64,000 bases of DNA from Clostridium manihotivorum (lineage in GTDB: Bacteria; Bacillota; Clostridia; Clostridiales; Clostridiaceae): the NCBI RefSeq assembly GCF_004015185.1, contig NZ_CP025746.1, positions 930,001 to 994,000 of the forward strand, in the 5' to 3' direction. The translations under genes were made by a program, and so were the position numbers. Of the stretch, positions 59,298 to 64,000 are shown piece after piece. The notes under the pieces are model-generated. The model did not search any database and had not been told where the DNA came from. It was given only the letters and a program-made list of their open reading frames with translations. Positions within the stretch are counted from its first letter, which is position 1. The number at the start of each line of letters is the position of its first letter.

Positions 59298-59469
59298 ATT
59301 TATCACCTCATATTCGTTTATGAATAGTATTTTATCACAAAAGCTGTTATAAGGTAATAAGCTTAAAATATTAGCTTACTAATAATTATCTCTACATCAG
59401 TGAAACAAGGTTTCAGCTATAGGCTAATATCTAGAGTTGCAGGTGGTATAAACGTTTACAAAAACGCTA

Positions 59470-59646
59470 TTATAAAATGTTATTTGTTTTATATACAGTA
59501 GATACATATTTTTTTGAATTAGATTTTCCAGAAAATATCCGTTTAAGTCCTAGGTGTATCTTGTGAAAAAATGATATTTTGCACTCTTCTGAGGTAATGA
59601 CTTTCTTTTTTAGGACGAAATCAACATATATTATATTATTTTTCAT
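59470..59646 (-). CDS. Small basic protein of unknown function (58 aa)
   Basis: ATG at 59646 behind GAGGTGATACC, 58 codons to TAA. Starts MKNNIIYVDFVLKKKVITSE; the second half HLGLKRIFSGKSNSKKYVST is basic. No membrane helix, one cysteine. Codon use is normal. Family not recognised. It fills most of the 500-bp gap between ispF and the sortase gene. Confidence 0.55.
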   Translation of the reverse strand: MKNNIIYVDFVLKKKVITSEECKISFFHKIHLGLKRIFSGKSNSKKYVSTVYKTNNIL

Positions 59647-59827
59647 GGTATCACCTCACTAGAATATTTTATAATACTATTATAGCATAAAATTGAAAGA
59701 ATATTAAGAAAAATTAAATTAAATAAAATCCTATATTAATTAGTTATATGTGGCATTAAAATTAGGAGTAACTCTATGTTATAATATATTATATGATTGA
59801 TTTATAAAAATGATTAGGGGGAAGTGT

Positions 59828-60442
59828 ATGAAAAAGAAAATTATTAATATAGTTGCAGTGCTTCTAATAGTTTGTGGAATATCATTGATAGGGGCAACTA
59901 TTTATATGAAGTATACGGCCCATAAAAGACAAGCTGAGCTTAGGGCATCATTTGAAAGTATGGTTGATAGCAATACAGATAAAGATACTAAGTCTGCCGA
60001 TAAGTCTTCTACCCCTAAAGATTCTAGTGCTCAAAAAGATCCTGAAGTAAGCAAGGTTAAGCCGATAGCTATACTTATAATTCCTAAGATAGATATAAAT
60101 GTTGCTGTGGGAGAGGGGACTGGAAATGATTTATTAAGGTATGCTGTTGGACATTTTGAGAATACAGCTTTACCAGGCGAAAAGGGTAATTTATGTTTGG
60201 CTGGCCATAGAAACTTTACATATGCGGAATATTTTAAAGATCTGGATAAACTTCAAAAGAATGATGAAATAATTGTAAAGACCAAAGATAAAGAGTTTAC
60301 TTATTTAGTGACCAAAAGTTTTATTGTAAATCCTGATGAAGTAGATGTATTAAGCCCAACAAAGGATGAAACTATTACGTTGGTTACTTGTACTGTTGGA
60401 GCAAAGCAAAGGCTGATTGTAAAAGGTGCTTTGAAGAAATAG
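59828..60442 (+). CDS. Sortase, class D-like
   Basis: 204 residues from the ATG behind GGGGGGAAG. N-terminal membrane anchor (about 5-27), a Ser/Lys/Asp linker (about 45-80), then the sortase barrel: AILIIPKIDINVAVGEG, catalytic histidine in LCLAGHRNFTYAEYF, cysteine in ITLVTCTV, and arginine in KQRLIVKGA. It anchors proteins to the cell wall by cutting an LPxTG-like signal. No clear LPxTG substrate is encoded in this window. An extended -10 TGTTATAAT lies upstream. Confidence 0.9.
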   Translation: MKKKIINIVAVLLIVCGISLIGATIYMKYTAHKRQAELRASFESMVDSNTDKDTKSADKSSTPKDSSAQKDPEVSKVKPIAILIIPKIDINVAVGEGTGNDLLRYAVGHFENTALPGEKGNLCLAGHRNFTYAEYFKDLDKLQKNDEIIVKTKDKEFTYLVTKSFIVNPDEVDVLSPTKDETITLVTCTVGAKQRLIVKGALKK

Positions 60443-60490
60443 AGTATAAGATTAATGCACTTAAGTTATGAAGTTGGAGGAATATAAGGT

Positions 60491-61531
60491 ATGAATCCTT
60501 TTTACAAAGATAAATATATTTTTTTATCCATACCTAAAATAAAAGTAGTTAGGGAAAATAAGATTTCTTATGGAAAGCAAATGGCATTGTTCATTAGAGA
60601 ATTAAGGCTGTATAAAGTTACAAGTAAAAGTTTAGTAAACAAGACACCTAAGTATGAGTTAAGAAATTACTTGTTAAATATAGCATTTTTTATCGTACAA
60701 AATGGAGATATACTTCAAGAATTAGTATCTAAAAGAGAACTTCCAATTTCAAAACTTACTAAGTATATAGGTGCATCAAGGAGTATTATAGAAAACTGGA
60801 GAGACTACTTAATAAGTTATGTATTATTGCTTTCTAATTCAAATTATTTAGAGTTGAAAAAATATTTGAATATACAAGAAAAAGAAGATGGAAGCAGTAG
60901 CTTATCCATAGTTAATAAATCAAAGGACACAAGTAAGGAGCATATAGGAATATCATTAAAAGGTAGTAAGAACTATTCTGATATATTAACTTCTACAGGA
61001 GAGTTTAAGCGTATTAAGAATAATGAGTCAGATAAAAAAATAGGACAAGAACTAAGTGGATATGAGAAAAGAGGGTTTAAATACTATAAAAGAATCATAG
61101 CTGCAGTAGTTTTCTTTATGGTCCTCATTGGCTCAACTGCTCTCTACATATACAATGAAAATTACACAACCTTAGTTATTAATTCGAATTCTAAGATGAT
61201 TTTAGAAATAAATAGATTTAAGAAGATAAGCGAAGCTTATTCTCAAAATGCTAACAATCAAAAAATCCTCGATTCCTTAAATATTCAATATGACAGCGTA
61301 GATGATGGAGTTGCTAAGCTTTTTCAGTATCTGAATGAACAGAAATTTTTATCAAATAAAGATATATTAATAGTGATTTCTGGACATAAATTAGATAATA
61401 CAGATCTTCAGAAGTTGGAGCAGTATATAGAAGACAATAATAAAGACAAAAAAAATGATAAAATTAATGTAACTGTAAATAATATGGGCGACGAAAAGAA
61501 AATAGAATATTCTAAAGAAAAGGATCAATAG
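60491..61531 (+). CDS. SigI C-terminal-like domain fused to membrane helix and RsgI-like ectodomain
   Basis: 346 residues. Residues about 30-135 match the C-terminal DNA-binding region of sigma-I factors: LYKVTSKSLVNKTPKYELRN, then ELVSKRELPISKLTKYIGAS and RSIIENWRDYLISYVLLLSN. A polar linker follows (about 140-200), then one membrane helix (IIAAVVFFMVLIGSTALYIY, about 205-225) and an outer part (about 230-310) resembling the RsgI domain: YTTLVINSNSKMILEINRFK and ALFQYL-type helix then ILIVISGH. In RsgI the inner domain is an anti-sigma domain; here it is sigma-I-like. A membrane-tethered DNA-binding sensor is inferred. GGAGG precedes the ATG. Confidence 0.65.
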   Translation: MNPFYKDKYIFLSIPKIKVVRENKISYGKQMALFIRELRLYKVTSKSLVNKTPKYELRNYLLNIAFFIVQNGDILQELVSKRELPISKLTKYIGASRSIIENWRDYLISYVLLLSNSNYLELKKYLNIQEKEDGSSSLSIVNKSKDTSKEHIGISLKGSKNYSDILTSTGEFKRIKNNESDKKIGQELSGYEKRGFKYYKRIIAAVVFFMVLIGSTALYIYNENYTTLVINSNSKMILEINRFKKISEAYSQNANNQKILDSLNIQYDSVDDGVAKLFQYLNEQKFLSNKDILIVISGHKLDNTDLQKLEQYIEDNNKDKKNDKINVTVNNMGDEKKIEYSKEKDQ

Positions 61532-61552
61532 TATTTTCGAAAGGAATTTGTA

Positions 61553-62329
61553 ATGAAGCAGGACTTAAGAAAAAAAAATCAGATTATCCATCATGAGAAA
61601 AAAGAAGATATAAGGATAAATAAATATATAAGTGAAACAGGCATATGTTCTAGAAGAGAGGCTGATAAGTTAATAGAGCAAGGACGTGTTACTATTGACG
61701 GTGAAAAAGCTACAACTGGAACTAAGGTAAGTGCTGGGCAAGAAGTGCTAATCGATGGGAAACCGATAAAAAAAGAAAATGATTTAGTGTATATTGTCTT
61801 AAATAAGCCTGTTGGAATAACCTGTACTACTGAAAAGAAGGTTAAAGGAAATATTGTGGATTTTGTAAAGCATGAAAAAAGAATATTTCCAATTGGAAGA
61901 TTAGATAAGGATTCTCAAGGTTTAATTCTACTTACCAATGACGGCGATATAGTTAATAAGATTTTAAGAGCTGGAAATAATCATGAGAAAGAATATATTG
62001 TCACTGTAAATAAGCCTATAAATGATGAATTTATATCTAACATGTCAAGAGGCGTTCCTATTCTAGGGGTAGTAACAAAAAAGTGTTATGTAAAGAGAGA
62101 GGGGAAGAATGTATTTAGGATAATACTTACACAAGGATTGAACAGGCAGATCAGAAGGATGTGTGAGTATTTTGGGTATAAGGTTACAAAATTAGAAAGA
62201 ATAAGAATAATGAATATTAATCTTGGTGGATTAAAAATAGGACAATGGAGAAACTTAACCTCAAAAGAGATTTCTGGTATAAATAAATTAATATCTGAGT
62301 CTATAAAGACTGAGGAGGCTTCCCTATAG
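61553..62329 (+). CDS. rluF: 23S rRNA pseudouridine synthase, RluF/RsuA type
   Basis: 258 residues. S4 RNA-binding domain (about 20-80: [20 protein letters not shown]) then the synthase domain with the catalytic aspartate in [19 protein letters not shown] (about 125). The C-terminal [20 protein letters not shown] is the RsuA-family end. The extra length and [10 protein letters not shown] segment favour RluF (U2604 of 23S rRNA) over RsuA. It follows the preceding gene by 21 bp and may be cotranscribed. Confidence 0.88.
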   Translation: MKQDLRKKNQIIHHEKKEDIRINKYISETGICSRREADKLIEQGRVTIDGEKATTGTKVSAGQEVLIDGKPIKKENDLVYIVLNKPVGITCTTEKKVKGNIVDFVKHEKRIFPIGRLDKDSQGLILLTNDGDIVNKILRAGNNHEKEYIVTVNKPINDEFISNMSRGVPILGVVTKKCYVKREGKNVFRIILTQGLNRQIRRMCEYFGYKVTKLERIRIMNINLGGLKIGQWRNLTSKEISGINKLISESIKTEEASL

Positions 62330-62368
62330 CAAAAATCAACACAAAATCTATAAGTTTTTTGTAAAAGT

Positions 62369-62418
62369 AAAATCCCTGTATTAAAGAGGTATAATAACCT
62401 TTTTATGCAGGGATTTTG
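62369..62418. terminator. Bidirectional terminator
   Basis: AAAATCCCTG / CAGGGATTTT with an inner AGGT...ACCT stem, between convergent rluF and the deacetylase gene. Confidence 0.8.
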
Positions 62419-62460
62419 TTCATAAAGTTTTATAGGTAGATGGTTACTAAATGGCTTGTA

Positions 62461-63378
62461 CTATTTCTTCTTGGAATTTAAGATATTAGTAAAATCATTT
62501 AATGTTGTTTTACTGCCTATGTAAAACCTATCTAGATTAAATATGTTGTCTTTTTTATCCGCTAATGAATTTTGTATGTTAAAGGCCATTTTGAATCCAG
62601 CTTGTTCAGTAGCTTTTTTAGTATTTTCTGTAGGGTTGCTGTATCCATATGAAACAAAATTTATACCTTTATTTATTATGCCTTCTAGAGATTGCTTCGA
62701 TTGCTTTAAAGTAGATAGTTGTTTATCTAGGCTTAACTTTGAAATATTAGAGTTATCACCAATGTGGACTGCTACATCTAAACCATTGTTTGAAAGTTCT
62801 TTTATTTGAGCAGTTGATAAGTAATTATCAGTATTTATTGAATCACTAAGCACAAAAATAGTAGCTTTAAAATTAAGGTCTTTAAGTACTGGAAATACAT
62901 TGGTATAAGTACTGGAATAACCGTTATCAAAAGTAAGTACTACCGATTTCTCAGGTATTTCTTTACCTTCCTTCATATAGCTATACAATTCATCCATTGT
63001 CAAAGTAAAATAACCATTATCCTTAAGGTATTTCATTTCAGCAGCAAAAGTTGTTGTATCTAAAGACAAATCTGAGCCTTTGTTGTTATTTATTTCATGA
63101 TAGCATAATACTGGAATACCATTATCAGCATTTGTTAGCTTTAAGCCGTCAAATCTATTCTTTGGTGCCACTGGAGCATTATTTGCTTTATTAGCATCAT
63201 CAGTTTTTACTGGAGTACTAGTCTCTTTAGTAGAATTAGTAGCTTGTTCGTTCTTTTTTGTCTGTGAAGAATCCGAAGTTGTTGATTTTCTCATAGACTC
63301 GCCAATAAATACAACGAAAACTATGGCGATAGTTAGAATTAAGCATATTATCCATAAAAAAATATTCTTTTTATTCAT
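62461..63378 (-). CDS. Polysaccharide deacetylase-like protein with lost metal ligands
   Basis: 305 residues. N-terminal membrane anchor (about 7-25), a Ser/Thr/Asn/Lys-rich linker (about 30-75), then a NodB-fold domain (IPVLCYHEINN, SVVLTFDNGYSSTYTNVFP, FKATIFVLSD). The family motif TFDDG is TFDNG here (N151 for the metal aspartate), and the H-x3-H zinc motif is HIGDN (N208 for the second histidine). Two of three metal ligands are thus missing. It is probably a non-catalytic glycan-binding relative. A closely related gene with intact motifs lies directly upstream. Confidence 0.85.
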   Translation of the reverse strand: MNKKNIFLWIICLILTIAIVFVVFIGESMRKSTTSDSSQTKKNEQATNSTKETSTPVKTDDANKANNAPVAPKNRFDGLKLTNADNGIPVLCYHEINNNKGSDLSLDTTTFAAEMKYLKDNGYFTLTMDELYSYMKEGKEIPEKSVVLTFDNGYSSTYTNVFPVLKDLNFKATIFVLSDSINTDNYLSTAQIKELSNNGLDVAVHIGDNSNISKLSLDKQLSTLKQSKQSLEGIINKGINFVSYGYSNPTENTKKATEQAGFKMAFNIQNSLADKKDNIFNLDRFYIGSKTTLNDFTNILNSKKK

Positions 63379-63510
63379 ATAATCTGTCCCTCATTTATAG
63401 TGGTATTATGTAAATTTCTTTAAGATTAAAATATAAGTATAGAAGTAAATATAAATTTACTTGCTAGGTATATTATAACATAATATGCTTAATTATAACA
63501 AATATCAATA

Positions 63511-64000
63511 TTATCTACTTTTTGTAGATAATATTCTTATAAAATCGATCATTGAATTGTTATTACTTACGTAAAGTCTATCTAAATTATATAGATTATC
63601 CTTTTTATCAGTTAGAGCACCATGAATACTGAACCCCATCTTATAACCAGCAGCGGCGGCTGCCTTTCTTGTATTCATATTATATTTCCCATAAGGATAA
63701 GCGAGGTAATCAATAGGTTTATTTATCAAATGCTCAAGTTTTTCTTTGGATTTTTCTAAATCAGTAGTTTGAGCTTTTAAAGACATTTTTGAAAGATCGC
63801 AATGATTTGTTGTATGGCTTTCTATATCTATGCCATAGGAAGACATTTCCTTAATTTGCTCAGAGGTCATGTAAGGTCCTAAATCTATGCAGTCACTTAT
63901 GATAAATATAGTGGCCTTAAATCCAAACTCTTTTAGTATTGGAAAGGCATATGTATAGTTGCCAACATATCCATCGTCAAAGGTTAAAACTACTGGCTTT
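63511..64000 (-). CDS. Polysaccharide deacetylase (NodB family), partial
   Basis: The C-terminal 163 residues are visible; the gene continues past the right edge. The frame is open to the edge and includes KPVVLTFDDGYVGNYTYAFP and IESHTTNHCDLSKMS, so D-D and H-T-T-N-H metal ligands are intact, unlike the next gene. YLAYPYGKYNMNTRKAAAAA gives the catalytic RxxPY-like segment. It removes N- or O-acetyl groups from cell-wall or exopolysaccharide. Both genes end in a similar ...DNLYNLDRLYVSN-type tail, which marks a tandem duplication. Confidence 0.9.
   Translation of the reverse strand, partial: KPVVLTFDDGYVGNYTYAFPILKEFGFKATIFIISDCIDLGPYMTSEQIKEMSSYGIDIESHTTNHCDLSKMSLKAQTTDLEKSKEKLEHLINKPIDYLAYPYGKYNMNTRKAAAAAGYKMGFSIHGALTDKKDNLYNLDRLYVSNNNSMIDFIRILSTKSR

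Overview
The base composition is strongly AT-rich. Ribosome binding sites are AGGAGG/GGGGG type, starts are often TTG or GTG, and SAM-I riboswitches, a T-box and class-typical genes (metNIQ, hppA, sortase, HD-GYP and EAL proteins) are present. Together they point to a Firmicute of the Clostridium group. The species cannot be named from the sequence alone.

Layout. 1-9.4 kb: a glycosyltransferase (minus strand), an ECF sigma factor operon with small membrane proteins, a two-component system, and an extracytosolic flavin electron-transfer pair (ApbE plus a 4Fe-4S/FMN membrane protein). OmpR-type direct repeats precede the pair. 9.5-31.4 kb: housekeeping and metabolic genes (tag, methyltransferase, phosphatase, M20 hydrolase, YbaK, SAM riboswitch-controlled metNIQ, aminotransferase, PAP2, MerR-methyltransferase fusion, ATPase, acetyltransferases, hppA, deoR-rpiA). 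30-34 kb: a c-di-GMP locus in which two phosphodiesterase-type proteins flank a minimal tyrosine recombinase. 34.2-40.7 kb: a gene-poor kilobase with two candidate small-RNA units, then 5-formyl-THF cyclo-ligase, an M3 peptidase and T-box-controlled thrS.

40,891-47,847 is an integrative element inserted in a tRNA-Gly(CCC) gene, which it splits. It carries a tyrosine integrase, a CRESS-DNA-virus-type Rep (HUH endonuclease plus superfamily 3 helicase), an FtsK/TcpA-like ATPase, unknown proteins, a putative DNA-binding regulator and a secreted transglutaminase-like cargo protein. Just upstream of rep is a hairpin whose loop, on the rep strand, carries TAGTATTAC, the nonanucleotide of circovirus-type replication origins. 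I regard this as the most exciting item in the window.

47.9-51.6 kb: a tRNA cluster (Leu, Gly, Arg, two Gln, Gly, Lys) with small genes between, and a candidate structured non-coding RNA. 52-64 kb: a 1682-residue cell-surface amylopullulanase under LacI-type operators, a sensor kinase and receiver pair, ispF, a sortase, a membrane protein that appears to fuse the sigma-I C-terminal domain to an RsgI-like ectodomain, an rRNA pseudouridine synthase, and two tandem polysaccharide deacetylases, one of them with lost metal ligands.

Scattered between the genes are several families of short (about 90-125 bp) imperfect palindromes that behave like MITEs. One copy of family A is inserted at a TA inside a copy of family B, which shows that family A has moved.
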